A stretch of DNA of 33,013 nt. Source: Polyangia bacterium (GTDB lineage: Bacteria > Myxococcota_A > Polyangia > Polyangiales > Sandaracinaceae). The stretch covers positions 1 through 33,013 of the forward strand of contig JAUHXR010000066.1 of assembly GCA_030426845.1 (NCBI GenBank), in the 5' to 3' direction. Under the pieces are notes generated by a model, which was not told the origin of the DNA, did no database searches, and saw nothing but the letters and a program-made list of their open reading frames with translations. Positions within the stretch are counted from its first letter, which is position 1, and every line of letters begins with the position of its first letter. Shown in pieces: positions 1 to 8,686 of this stretch. The position numbers and the translations under genes are program-made.

Positions 1-34
1 GGTCGCCCTCGGCGATCAGGACCAGGCCGGGCAT
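1..34 (-). CDS. 5' fragment of a probable response regulator
   Basis: Only the first eleven codons are inside the window, reading MPGLVLIAEGD leftwards off the edge. The ATG lies three bases after the stop of the sigma-54 activator gene, so the two are very likely co-transcribed. A hydrophobic strand followed by an acidic cluster (LVLIAEGD) resembles the first strand and acidic pocket of a receiver domain, usually written VLIVDDD. The fragment is far too short to prove this. The pairing fits, because sigma-54 activators without their own receiver are often encoded with signalling partners. Confidence 0.4.
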   Translation of the reverse strand, partial: MPGLVLIAEGD

Positions 35-37
35 CGC

Positions 38-1210
<1,173 letters not shown>

Positions 1211-1220
1211 GTGCGCGCGA

Positions 1221-1250
1221 TTTATTGCACGCCGAGGCTCACCGCATCAA
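1221..1250 (-). promoter_or_regulatory. possible sigma-70-type promoter for the sigma-54 activator
   Basis: Read on the minus strand, TTGATG (1250-1245) is followed after 18 bases by AATAAA (1226-1221), with TG one base upstream as in an extended -10. This is the only AT-rich patch in the neighbourhood. Transcription would start near 1214, only a few bases before the ATG at 1210, giving an almost leaderless mRNA. Assigned by eye only. Confidence 0.4.
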
Positions 1251-1786
1251 CGCGCATCCTCGGCGACCCGCGCCTGGGCGAGCGCGCGGAGCGCCACCCG
1301 GCGGAGCGGGCGGTCGCTCGCGCGGCGGTTCACGAGGGCCAGCATCACGTCGACCCGCTCGGCGTCGAGGACGTCCTCGGGCGCCGGCGGTCCGTCGCGG
1401 AAGTTGAGCGGGCACCAGGTCACGTCGCCCCCGGGGACGCGGCCCTGAGCGGCGTCGGTCGGCAGCGTGCCCGCTGGGTAGCGCAGCGGCAGGCCCTGGG
1501 TGCGGCAGACGAGGGGGCGCGCGGGGTAGATCGCGCAGCGCCCGTCCGGCTCGAGCATCACGCAGGCGCCGGCCCGCGGCACGCGCTCGGCGAGGCGGGC
1601 GCGCGCCGCGGGCGACAGCGCCCGGAGCGCTCGCTCGATCGGCGCGGCCTCGACCTCGCTCACCTCCAGCTCCACCTGACAGCACGCCGAGCACCCGGCG
1701 CGGCAGGTGAGATCTCCACGCCGCGCCGCGACCGCTTCGGCGAAGCCGTCGACCTTCGCGCGGAGCGCGTCGTACTCGGAGCTCAT
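1247..1786 (-). CDS. YkgJ-family cysteine-cluster (metal-chelating) protein
   Basis: A 179-residue cytoplasmic protein with the conserved cysteines of the YkgJ zinc/iron-chelating family. An N-terminal CRAGCSACC cluster lies near residue 30, and a later segment has CVMLEPDGRCAIYPARP followed by LVCR, the usual C-x-x-Y-x-x-RP-x-x-CR pattern. The family is thought to coordinate a metal through these cysteines, but its biochemical role is poorly defined. An upstream in-frame start at 1924 exists, but residues encoded there look like read-through of the adjacent palindromic DNA. The ATG at 1786 places the Cys cluster at the normal distance from the N-terminus. The gene ends 36 bases before the activator gene on the same strand. 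Confidence 0.85.
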   Translation of the reverse strand: MSSEYDALRAKVDGFAEAVAARRGDLTCRAGCSACCQVELEVSEVEAAPIERALRALSPAARARLAERVPRAGACVMLEPDGRCAIYPARPLVCRTQGLPLRYPAGTLPTDAAQGRVPGGDVTWCPLNFRDGPPAPEDVLDAERVDVMLALVNRRASDRPLRRVALRALAQARVAEDAR

Positions 1787-1803
1787 GGCCCCGGCATAGC
1801 AGC

Positions 1804-1955
1804 CCGTTGAAGAACCTCCCCGCGCGCCTCGCGGCCGGGAGCCCGCGCCTGCGCGGCGCATCGCTCCCCGAGAATCCTCCGGGATTCCCTCGTCCCGCTG
1901 CGTCACGCAGGCCCGCCCTCGCAACCGCGACCCATCACGGTCGGTTCTTCAACGG
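1804..1955. repeat. 152-bp imperfect palindrome with 13-bp perfect terminal inverted repeats
   Basis: CCGTTGAAGAACC at 1804-1816 is exactly reverse-complementary to 1943-1955. The two halves also match internally: GCCTGCG-x-G-CGCA and GAATCC segments align with their counterparts on the other arm. The whole element could therefore fold into one long interrupted hairpin centred near 1880. It fills the space between the small exported-protein gene and the YkgJ gene and has no convincing ORF. It resembles a MITE or REP/ERIC-like palindromic element, or a large intercistronic RNA structure. No target-site duplication was identified. Confidence 0.75.
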
Positions 1956-1968
1956 CCTGCTCGCAGGC
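1955..1968 (-). terminator. hairpin just after the small exported-protein gene
   Basis: GCCTGC and GCAGGC are separated by two bases and end three bases from the stop codon at 1971. There is no T tract. The hairpin overlaps the outer edge of the palindromic element by one base. It could end or stabilise the minus-strand transcript. Confidence 0.35.
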
Positions 1969-1970
1969 GC

Positions 1971-2225
1971 TCAGAACGGAGGCGCGCGGCGGACCGACGC
2001 GCGGATCGCCCCGCGCGCGTCCCGGCGGAGCGGCGGCGGCTCCCACGGCACGCGGGAGCGCGGGATCACGTAGAAGCTGCGCGGCTGGCGCCCCTCCACG
2101 GTGATCTCGGAGCAGCGCAGCAGCCCCGGCTGGACCTCGACGCAGGTCGGACGATCGTCGGCCGCCGCGCCGGCGGGCAGGCCGGCCGCGCCCAGGAGCA
2201 GGAGGGCGAGGAGGGTATGTCGCAT
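1971..2225 (-). CDS. small exported protein of unknown function
   Basis: An 84-residue protein with a clear signal peptide: MRHTLLALLLLGAAGLPAG, followed by an AAA-type cleavage region near residue 22. The mature part is about 60 residues, with two cysteines near 28 and 38 that could form one disulfide, and an Arg/Pro-rich C-terminus. No lipobox is present and no family is recognised. The ATG at 2225 fits the signal peptide. It lies 60 bases downstream of the ModC-like gene on the same strand and could be the last gene of that transcript, but nothing in it suggests a transport role. Confidence 0.65.
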   Translation of the reverse strand: MRHTLLALLLLGAAGLPAGAAADDRPTCVEVQPGLLRCSEITVEGRQPRSFYVIPRSRVPWEPPPLRRDARGAIRASVRRAPPF

Positions 2226-2285
2226 CGAAGGTCCAGACGCGCCGGGGCGCAGAGCCGGCTCACCCGCCGGAGAAACCGCGCCCGC

Positions 2286-3035
2286 CTACTCGTCCTCGGA
2301 GACGTAGGACGGGGGAGGCACGCTGCCCGGGTGGCGCTCGAGGAGGGCAGCGGTGAGGGCGGCGGCGAAGGCGCTGGCCGGGCGGACGGTGACGTCGTTC
2401 ACCGAGCCGCGCTGGGCGACGCGCCCGCCCTCGAGCACGAGGAGCTGGTCGGCCAGGGTGGCCGCGTCGGCCGGGTCGTGGGTGACGACGACCGCGCGGA
2501 AGCCGTAGCGCGCGAGCCAGTCGGCGATGAAGCGCCGCACGCGAGGGCGGCCGGCCGGGTCGAGCGCCGAGAGCGGCTCGTCGAGCAGGAGCAGGCGCGG
2601 CTGCGCGGCGACCGCGCGCGCGAGGGCGACCCGCTGCTTCTGCCCCGCGGAGAGCTCCGCCGGCGCGCGATCGGCCACGTCGGCGACCTCGAGCTGGCGG
2701 AGCAGACCGCGCCCTCGGGCCGCGCGGTTGGCGCCATGCATCGCGAAGGTCACGTTGTCGAGCGCGCTCAGGTGGGGGAAGAGCCCGTAGCCCTCGGGCA
2801 CGTAGGCCACGCGCCGCTTGTCGGGCGGCACGTCCACGCGACCCGCCTCGAAGAGGATCTGCCGGTCGAGGGTGATGGAGCCGCGGCTCGGGGTCAGCGC
2901 GCCGACGATCGCGCGGAGCAGGGTGGTCTTGCCCGACCCGTTCGGCCCCATCACGACGGTGACGCCGTCGCTCTCGAAGGCGACGTCGAGCCGGAAGTCG
3001 CCGCGCGTGAGCCCGACGTCGACCTCGAGGGTCAC
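2286..3035 (-). CDS. modC: molybdate/sulfate-type ABC transporter ATP-binding protein (ModC-like)
   Basis: This 249-residue ATPase would power anion uptake with the permease encoded just upstream. Walker A GPNGSGKTT is at 30-38, the signature is LSAGQKQRVALARA, and Walker B is LLLLDEPLSALD with the D-loop. ModC usually has about 350 residues because of a C-terminal TOBE (molybdate-binding) domain; this protein ends soon after the ATPase core and lacks it. The GTG start at 3035 overlaps the TGA of the permease gene as GTGA, indicating translational coupling. The open frame upstream of this GTG is a shadow of the permease gene. Molybdate, tungstate or sulfate are all possible substrates; the permease favours molybdate/tungstate. 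Confidence 0.85.
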   Translation of the reverse strand: MTLEVDVGLTRGDFRLDVAFESDGVTVVMGPNGSGKTTLLRAIVGALTPSRGSITLDRQILFEAGRVDVPPDKRRVAYVPEGYGLFPHLSALDNVTFAMHGANRAARGRGLLRQLEVADVADRAPAELSAGQKQRVALARAVAAQPRLLLLDEPLSALDPAGRPRVRRFIADWLARYGFRAVVVTHDPADAATLADQLLVLEGGRVAQRGSVNDVTVRPASAFAAALTAALLERHPGSVPPPSYVSEDE

Positions 3036-3847
3036 GCGCGGCGCCCGAGGAGGCGCGCCGCCTGGCGGCCGCGCAGCAGCAGGAACAGGACGAGCGCGAG
3101 GGCCATCAGCGCGACCGCGAGCGCGCGGGCCGCGCCGAGGTCGCGCTCCATCGTCGCGTAGATCGCGGTCGGCAGGGTGCGCGTCACCCCCGGCAGGCTC
3201 CCCGCGAACATCAGCGTCGCGCCGAACTCCCCGAGCGCGCGCGCCCAGCCGACGGCGAGCGCGGCGAGGAGGCTCGGGGTCACCAGCGGCAGCGCGACCC
3301 GGAAGAACACGCGGGCGGGGCTCGCGCCGAGGCTCCGCGCCGTCCAGAGGAGGTCCTCGTCCAGCTCGCGGAACGCCTCGACCATCGGCAGCACGTAGAA
3401 CGGCGCGGCGACGAAGAGCTGCGCGAGCACGACCGCGCCCGCGGTGAAGGGGACCCCGAGGCCGCTCGCCGCGAGCGAGCCACCGAGCGGGGTCGCGCGG
3501 CCGAAGGCGGCGAGGAGCGCCACTCCGGCCACCGCGGGCGGGGTCACGGCGGGGAGCTGGACGAGCAGCTCGATCGCGCGGCCGACACGATCGTCGCGAC
3601 GCGAGAGCAACCACGCCAGCGGGGTGCCGAGCGCGGCGAGGAGCCCCGCGGTGATCGCGGTCGTCTCGAGGCTCAGCGCGAGCGCCTCGAGGAGACCCGC
3701 GTCGGCCGCGCGCGTGAAGTCGGCGGCGCGCGTCGAGAGCGCGAGGGCGAGCGGGGGCAGAGCGAGGAAGCCGAGCAGCGCGCCCGCGAGCCCGCGCGTG
3801 CCCAAGCGCCAGGCGAGGCTGCCCCCTCGGTCCATGCCGGGCGTCAT
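3032..3847 (-). CDS. modB: molybdate/tungstate-type ABC transporter permease (ModB-like)
   Basis: About 271 residues with five to six hydrophobic membrane segments. The cytoplasmic coupling loop LGASPARVFFRVALPLV matches the EAA motif. It is followed by ARALGEFGATLMFAGSLPG and TLPTAIY, closely matching the ModB/WtpB consensus around the conserved GEFG. The permease forms the membrane channel for the ATPase encoded downstream, with a 4-base overlap. ATG codons at 3871, 3847 and 3835 are all in frame; 3847 is chosen because a G-rich stretch precedes it, but 3835 is also reasonable. No periplasmic binding protein gene is present on either side, so the ligand cannot be fixed from this locus. Confidence 0.88.
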   Translation of the reverse strand: MTPGMDRGGSLAWRLGTRGLAGALLGFLALPPLALALSTRAADFTRAADAGLLEALALSLETTAITAGLLAALGTPLAWLLSRRDDRVGRAIELLVQLPAVTPPAVAGVALLAAFGRATPLGGSLAASGLGVPFTAGAVVLAQLFVAAPFYVLPMVEAFRELDEDLLWTARSLGASPARVFFRVALPLVTPSLLAALAVGWARALGEFGATLMFAGSLPGVTRTLPTAIYATMERDLGAARALAVALMALALVLFLLLRGRQAARLLGRRA

Positions 3848-3897
3848 CCCACGCATGCGCGGGACGCGCACCGGAAATCGTGCCCGCGGCGCGGCTC

Positions 3898-4818
3898 ATG
3901 TACGATCGGCCCGTGCCGGATCACGCGGATGGTCAGGGGCGCGCGACCCTGCCCGAGGCGATCGACGCGGCGAGCATCCTCGGGCGCGAGGGCGACGCCA
4001 AGCCCGTGCTCGTCGTGCTCACCGGCGCGCAGCTCGGCCAGCGGATCCGGCTCGAGCAGCCGGCGATCCTCGGGCGCGATCCCGAAGCGGATCTGATGCT
4101 CACCGACGGCTCGATCGGCTGGCACCACGCGCGCGTCGTCCCGCGCGGCGAGGCCTGGGTCGTCCTCGCGGAGTCGCCCGAGCACCCCGTCGCGGTGAAC
4201 GGCGAGCCGGTGGGCGAGCGCGCGCTCGCGCCCGAAGATCAGATCCACCTCGGCGGGGTGGTGGTGCGCTTCGAGCTGCACGACCCGGTCGAGCAGGCCT
4301 ACGACGAGGCGGTCCTCGAGCGGCTCAACACCGACGAGCTCACCGGGCTCCCGGCGCGGCGCAAGTTCGACGCGCGCCTGTCGGCGATGCTGATCGCGGC
4401 CGCCCGCCACACCGAGCCGGTCGCGGTCATCGTCCTCGACGTGGACCGGCTCAAGGAGATCAACGATCGCGACGGCCACCTCGCCGGTGCGGCGGTGATC
4501 GCGGCGGTGGGCCGGGTGCTCCGCGACGGGCTGCCGGAGGGATCGCTCGCGTGCCGCCTCGGGGGCGACGAGTTCGCGGTGGCGATGCGCGGGGTCGCGC
4601 CGGAGCAGGCGGTCGACGTCGCCGAGGCGCTGCGCGTGGCCGTCGCGGCGCTGCGGGTCGGTCACGAGGGCCGGGTCCTCGAGGCGCGCGTCTCGATCGG
4701 GGTGGCGTCGTTCCCGCGGGACGCGGACATGGCGAACCGCCTGCTCCGCCGGGCCGACGAGGCGATGTACGGCGCCAAGCGCGCGGGCGGCGATCGCGTG
4801 GCGGTGGCGTCGGCCTGA
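3898..4818 (+). CDS. FHA-GGDEF diguanylate cyclase
   Basis: About 306 residues joining an N-terminal forkhead-associated domain to a GGDEF domain that makes cyclic di-GMP from GTP. The FHA part (about 38-130) shows ILGRDPEADLML and SIGWHHARV, the usual Gly-Arg and Ser...His positions that read phosphothreonine. The GGDEF part begins at TDELTGLPARRKFD, has the metal-binding LDVDRLKEIND and an intact RLGGDEF. The product-inhibition I-site (RxxD, nine to six residues before GGDEF) is replaced by PEGS, so feedback inhibition at this site is not expected. Starts at GTG 3880, ATG 3898 and GTG 3913 are all possible and none has a strong ribosome site. It is divergent from the ModB-like gene with almost no spacer. 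Confidence 0.92.
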   Translation: MYDRPVPDHADGQGRATLPEAIDAASILGREGDAKPVLVVLTGAQLGQRIRLEQPAILGRDPEADLMLTDGSIGWHHARVVPRGEAWVVLAESPEHPVAVNGEPVGERALAPEDQIHLGGVVVRFELHDPVEQAYDEAVLERLNTDELTGLPARRKFDARLSAMLIAAARHTEPVAVIVLDVDRLKEINDRDGHLAGAAVIAAVGRVLRDGLPEGSLACRLGGDEFAVAMRGVAPEQAVDVAEALRVAVAALRVGHEGRVLEARVSIGVASFPRDADMANRLLRRADEAMYGAKRAGGDRVAVASA

Positions 4819-4849
4819 GTCTGCTAAGACGCACGACCCCGGCCCCGCC

Positions 4850-6544
4850 ATGGAAGTCGTCTACTTCATCGTCCTCGTAGGCGTGCTCATCTTCGTCCAT
4901 GAGCTCGGCCACTTCGTCTGGGCGAAGTTCTTCGGGGTCAAGGTCCTCAAGTTCAGCCTCGGCTTCGGGCCCAAGCTCGCGGGCTTCCGGCGCGGCGAGA
5001 CGGAGTACGTGATCGCGGCGTTCCCCCTCGGGGGCTACGTGCGCATGCTCGGCGAGAACCCGAACGACGTCGTGCGCGAGGTCGACCAGGGCCGGGCGTT
5101 CAACCAGCAGGCCCTCTGGAAGCGCGTGATCATCGTCTTCGCGGGGCCGGCGATGAACCTGCTGTTCCCGATCGTGCTCTTCTTCGTCGTCTTCCTCGGC
5201 GACAGCACGATGACCCCCGCGGTGATCGGGACGGTGTTCCCCGACCGCCCGGCGGACGGCCTGCTGCTGCCGGGCGACCGGGTGGTGCGCGCGGCGGGCG
5301 AGGACGTCACCACGTTCTACGAGCTCGCGCGGATCATCCACGAGCGGCCCGAGGAGCCGGTCGAGCTGGTGGTCGAGCGCGGCGAGGAGCGGCGCACCGT
5401 GACGGTGACCCCGTTCCTCGCCCAGGCGCGCCGACCGCTCGACCTGGTCGACGAGGTCGGGCGCATCGGGGTGAAGCCGCACCACCCGATCGCGGTCGTC
5501 GGCGTGATGTCGCCGAGCAGCCCCGCGGCGGCCGCGCGCCTCCACAGCTTCGACCGCGTGATCGCGGCGGGCGGCCGGCCGATCGAGCGCTGGATCGAGC
5601 TGGAGGACGCCCTCGATCGCAACAGCGGCTCGATGGTCCCGCTGACCTACATGCGCCCGACGCGGGTGCCGGACGCGCTCGGAGGGCTGCTCGAGCTCGA
5701 GGTCTACGACCCGCACGTCGCGACCCTCACGCCCGAGCCCGGGCCGGGGAGCGGCCTCACCCGCGCGGGGCTCGAGCCCTCCGACCTCTACGTGAGCCAG
5801 GTGACCGTGCCGCCCGGCACCGCCGACGCGGCCATTCGCCCGGGCGACCGCCTGGTGCGGCTCGACGGCCGGCCGCTGCGCCTCTGGGCGACGTTCATCG
5901 AGGACGTCGAGGTCACGCGCGACCGCGTCCACGAGCTCGTCTGGCGGCGCGGCGATCAGCTCGTGACGCGGCGCTACCGCCTGCGCGCGGCCCGGGTGGT
6001 CACCGGCGAGGAGAACGATCAGCGGGTGCTCGTCCTCGACCCGGACACCGAGGACCACCTCGCGACCCTCGGGCACTGGCGCCCCACCGTGCTCGACCCG
6101 CCGATCGAGAACCCCGCCCCCGTCACCTACGCGGCGTCGCAGGCGTTCCGGGTCACCGCGGAGCTGGTGGAGATGACCGTGGTCTCGGTGCTACGGCTCC
6201 TCGAGGGGCGCCTCCCCGTCGACGCGATCGCCGGCCCGCTCCGGGTCTTCGAGGCGACCGAGGCGGCCGCGCGCGAGGGCGCGATGAACTACCTCAGCCT
6301 CATGGCGTTCCTCAGCATCAACCTCGGCCTGATCAACCTGCTGCCGATCCCGATGCTCGACGGTGGGCACCTGCTGTTCTTCCTGTTCGAGTCCGTGACC
6401 CGCCGCCCGATCGATCGCCGCGTGCGCGGCGTCGCCTCGCTGGTCGGCCTCGTGTTCATCGGCCTGTTGATGATCCTCGCGTTCAAGAACGACATCGAGC
6501 GGACGTGGCCGCGCATCGCGGAGACGTTCGAGGAGGACCCATGA
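4850..6544 (+). CDS. rseP: RIP zinc metalloprotease RseP (site-2 protease)
   Basis: A 564-residue inner-membrane protease that cuts transmembrane segments of anti-sigma factors and cleared signal peptides. The zinc-binding HELGH is at 17-21 in the first membrane helix, and the third ligand motif MLDGGH lies near 503 in a late helix. PDZ-like regions lie between, including GTVFPDRPADGLLLPGDRV and a second set around IRPGDRLVRLDG. The protein is roughly 100 residues longer than Escherichia coli RseP; the extra length is in the periplasmic part. The TGA stop overlaps the ATG of the RsmB gene as ATGA. Whether it acts on the transmembrane sigma partner encoded at 23456 is speculative. Confidence 0.96.
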   Translation: MEVVYFIVLVGVLIFVHELGHFVWAKFFGVKVLKFSLGFGPKLAGFRRGETEYVIAAFPLGGYVRMLGENPNDVVREVDQGRAFNQQALWKRVIIVFAGPAMNLLFPIVLFFVVFLGDSTMTPAVIGTVFPDRPADGLLLPGDRVVRAAGEDVTTFYELARIIHERPEEPVELVVERGEERRTVTVTPFLAQARRPLDLVDEVGRIGVKPHHPIAVVGVMSPSSPAAAARLHSFDRVIAAGGRPIERWIELEDALDRNSGSMVPLTYMRPTRVPDALGGLLELEVYDPHVATLTPEPGPGSGLTRAGLEPSDLYVSQVTVPPGTADAAIRPGDRLVRLDGRPLRLWATFIEDVEVTRDRVHELVWRRGDQLVTRRYRLRAARVVTGEENDQRVLVLDPDTEDHLATLGHWRPTVLDPPIENPAPVTYAASQAFRVTAELVEMTVVSVLRLLEGRLPVDAIAGPLRVFEATEAAAREGAMNYLSLMAFLSINLGLINLLPIPMLDGGHLLFFLFESVTRRPIDRRVRGVASLVGLVFIGLLMILAFKNDIERTWPRIAETFEEDP

Positions 6545-7791
6545 CCGCCCGCCACGTGGCGACCCGTGTGCTGTACCGCGTCGCGGAGGACGGCGCGTGG
6601 GCCTCGCGCGCCCTCGACGCGGAGCTGTCGCGCGCCGGGCTCTCGGTGCAGGACGCCGGCCTCGCGACCGAGATCGTCTACGGATCGCTGCGCGCCCTGC
6701 CCGCGCTGGACGCGGCCGTCGACAAGTACCTCAAGCGCCCGAAGAAGACCGAGCCGTGGCTCCGCGCGGCGCTCCGCGTCGGGGCCTACCAGCTCCTGTT
6801 CCTGTCGCGCGTGCCGCCTCACGCGGCGGTCTCCGAGACGGTGTCGGTGGTGCGCCACGACCGCGGGCCTCGCCTCGGCGGGGTGGCCAACGCGGTGCTG
6901 CGCAAGGTCGCGGCGGAGCGCCCGGCCGAGCCGGCCCCGCCGACCCGCCTGCTCGCCCCGCGGTGGATCGAGAGGGCGATCGTCGAGGGCCTCGGGCCCG
7001 AGCGCGCCGAGGCCTTCCTCGCCTCGGGCGGCGCGCCGCCCACCGGCCTCCGCGCGACTCGCGGGGGGCGGGACGCGCTCGTCGAGCGCCTCCGCGAGGC
7101 CCGGCCCGGCGCCCGGTTCGAGCCGAGCGCGATCGCCCCGTCGGGGATCCTCGCCTACGGGGCGGGCGACCCGCGCGAGCTCCCCGGGTTCGAGGAGGGC
7201 GCCTTCGCGGTGCAAGAGATCGGCTCGCAGGCGGTGGCCGAGCGGGTCGGCGTCGAGCCGGGGATGCGCGTCGCGGACCTCTGCTGCGGCCACGGCACCA
7301 AGACCCTCGCCCTCGCCGAGGCGGTGGGCGACGAGGGGCGCGTCGAGGCGGTGGATCTCTACGAGGAGAAGCTCGAGCAGCTCAGCGCCGAGCGCGCGCG
7401 CCTCGGCGTGGCGCCGGAGCGCGTCGGGGCGCGGGCGGTGGACCTCACGGTCGGCCTCGGGGGCCTCGAGGAGCGGTCCTTCGATCGGGTGCTCCTCGAC
7501 GCGCCCTGCACCGGCCTCGGCACCCTGCGGCGGCGACCGGAGCTGGCGCTCCGCCTCACCCCGCAGGACCCGGCCCGGCTCGCCGAGCTGCAGGGGATCC
7601 TCACGCGGGCCGCGGCCCGCCTCGTGCGTCCCGGCGGGCGGCTCGTCGTGGCCACCTGCTCGGGCACCCGGCCGGAGGGCGAAGGCCTGCGCGAGGCGCT
7701 CGAGGGCGAGGGCCGGGCCGTCTCCTACGAGGCGATCGGGCCCTGGCAGGGCGAGCCGATCGACGTCTATCAGGTCCTCATCGGGGAGTAG
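6541..7791 (+). CDS. rsmB: 16S rRNA (cytosine-967-C5)-methyltransferase RsmB
   Basis: A 416-residue SAM-dependent methyltransferase of the Sun/RsmB family that modifies 16S rRNA. Residues 1 to about 125 form the NusB-like RNA-binding domain (MTARHVATRVLYRV...). The Rossmann domain has the SAM loop VADLCCGHGTKTLALAE. Both catalytic cysteines are present: Cys323 in LDAPCTGLGTLRRRPE and Cys373 in VATCSGTRPEGEG. The ATG at 6541 overlaps the RseP stop. An earlier in-frame start at 6505 would run into the RseP gene and is not needed for the domain. A small hairpin (CCATC-GAGG-GATGG, 7792-7805) directly follows the stop codon. Confidence 0.95.
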   Translation: MTARHVATRVLYRVAEDGAWASRALDAELSRAGLSVQDAGLATEIVYGSLRALPALDAAVDKYLKRPKKTEPWLRAALRVGAYQLLFLSRVPPHAAVSETVSVVRHDRGPRLGGVANAVLRKVAAERPAEPAPPTRLLAPRWIERAIVEGLGPERAEAFLASGGAPPTGLRATRGGRDALVERLREARPGARFEPSAIAPSGILAYGAGDPRELPGFEEGAFAVQEIGSQAVAERVGVEPGMRVADLCCGHGTKTLALAEAVGDEGRVEAVDLYEEKLEQLSAERARLGVAPERVGARAVDLTVGLGGLEERSFDRVLLDAPCTGLGTLRRRPELALRLTPQDPARLAELQGILTRAAARLVRPGGRLVVATCSGTRPEGEGLREALEGEGRAVSYEAIGPWQGEPIDVYQVLIGE

Positions 7792-7847
7792 CCATCGAGG
7801 GATGGAGGCGCCCGCCGGCCTGGAGTCCGCTCTCAGTGGAATGAGGC

Positions 7848-7875
7848 TTGACAGGCCTTCCGGCCGCGCTAATGT
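7848..7875 (+). promoter_or_regulatory. sigma-70-type promoter of tRNA-Pro
   Basis: A perfect TTGACA at 7848-7853 is followed after 16 bases by TAATGT at 7870-7875. Transcription would begin about ten bases before the mature tRNA 5' end at 7892. This is the clearest housekeeping promoter in the window. Confidence 0.75.
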
Positions 7876-7889
7876 CGGCGCTCTTTCCA

Positions 7890-7965
<76 letters not shown>

Positions 7966-7997
7966 CTGCCCGATTTCACGGGGGGTCAGAAACCGTC

Positions 7998-8606
7998 ATG
8001 GCCAAGGCCATTCCCGCGATTCGAGTCCTGGTCGTCGACGACGACCCGGCGATCTGTGACTACATGGAGACCTTCCTCGCGAAGGACGGCTTCGAGGTCA
8101 CCACGGAGACCGACCCGACCCAGGTCGAGGAGGAGGTCAAGCGGGGCGGGTATCACCTGGTCGTGCTCGACCTGATGATGCCCAAGATGGACGGCATCGA
8201 GCTGCTCCAGCGCATCCGCAAGATCGACTCGGACGTCGCGGTCGTGATCTTCACCGGGTTCCCCTCGCTCGAGACGGCGGTGCAGTCGATCAAGCTCGAC
8301 GCGGTCGACTACCTCAAGAAGCCGTTCAACCCCGAGGAGTTCCGTGAGGTGCTCGACCGGGTGATGAAGAAGAAGGGCCTCGTCCGCACGCCGGAAGAGA
8401 ACCTGCACCGCTTCATCGGCGAGACGATCCGCGGGCTGCGCAAGGGTCGCAACCTGACCCTGAAGCAGATGTCGCGGCGCACCGGCCTCTCGGTCTCGCT
8501 CCTCAGCCAGATCGAGCGCGCCGAGTCGAGCGCCTCCATCAGCTCGCTGTACAAGATCGCGTCCGCGCTCGACGTGCACATCGCCGACCTGTTCGGCGAC
8601 TTCTGA
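7998..8606 (+). CDS. response regulator with XRE-type helix-turn-helix output
   Basis: A 202-residue protein with a receiver domain (about 8-125) followed by a Cro/C1-type DNA-binding domain (about 143-200). Receiver landmarks are the acidic DDD at 14-16, phospho-acceptor Asp58 in VVLDLMMPKMDG, Thr86 in IFTGF and Lys108 in DYLKKPF. The output domain reads IRGLRKGRNLTLKQMSRRTG then SVSLLSQIERAESSASISSL, typical of HTH_3 proteins such as SinR. Most receivers use OmpR, NarL or Fis outputs, so this pairing is less common. No kinase gene is adjacent. ATG 7998 is chosen because the longer frame runs back through the tRNA. It is probably transcribed with the tRNA from the promoter at 7848. Confidence 0.92.
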   Translation: MAKAIPAIRVLVVDDDPAICDYMETFLAKDGFEVTTETDPTQVEEEVKRGGYHLVVLDLMMPKMDGIELLQRIRKIDSDVAVVIFTGFPSLETAVQSIKLDAVDYLKKPFNPEEFREVLDRVMKKKGLVRTPEENLHRFIGETIRGLRKGRNLTLKQMSRRTGLSVSLLSQIERAESSASISSLYKIASALDVHIADLFGDF

Positions 8607-8686
8607 CGCGCCGTCCCGCGCGGCTTTCCGACGTGACATCGACGCGAGCGCTGACGCGGAGCGCCGAGATGCGTTACCCCTCAGGC

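Noticed and set aside
3036-3899. Extension of the ModC-like frame far upstream
   Set aside because: The added residues are Arg/Ala/Pro-rich shadow of the permease gene. The GTG at 3035 gives a normal ATPase N-terminus and a GTGA overlap.
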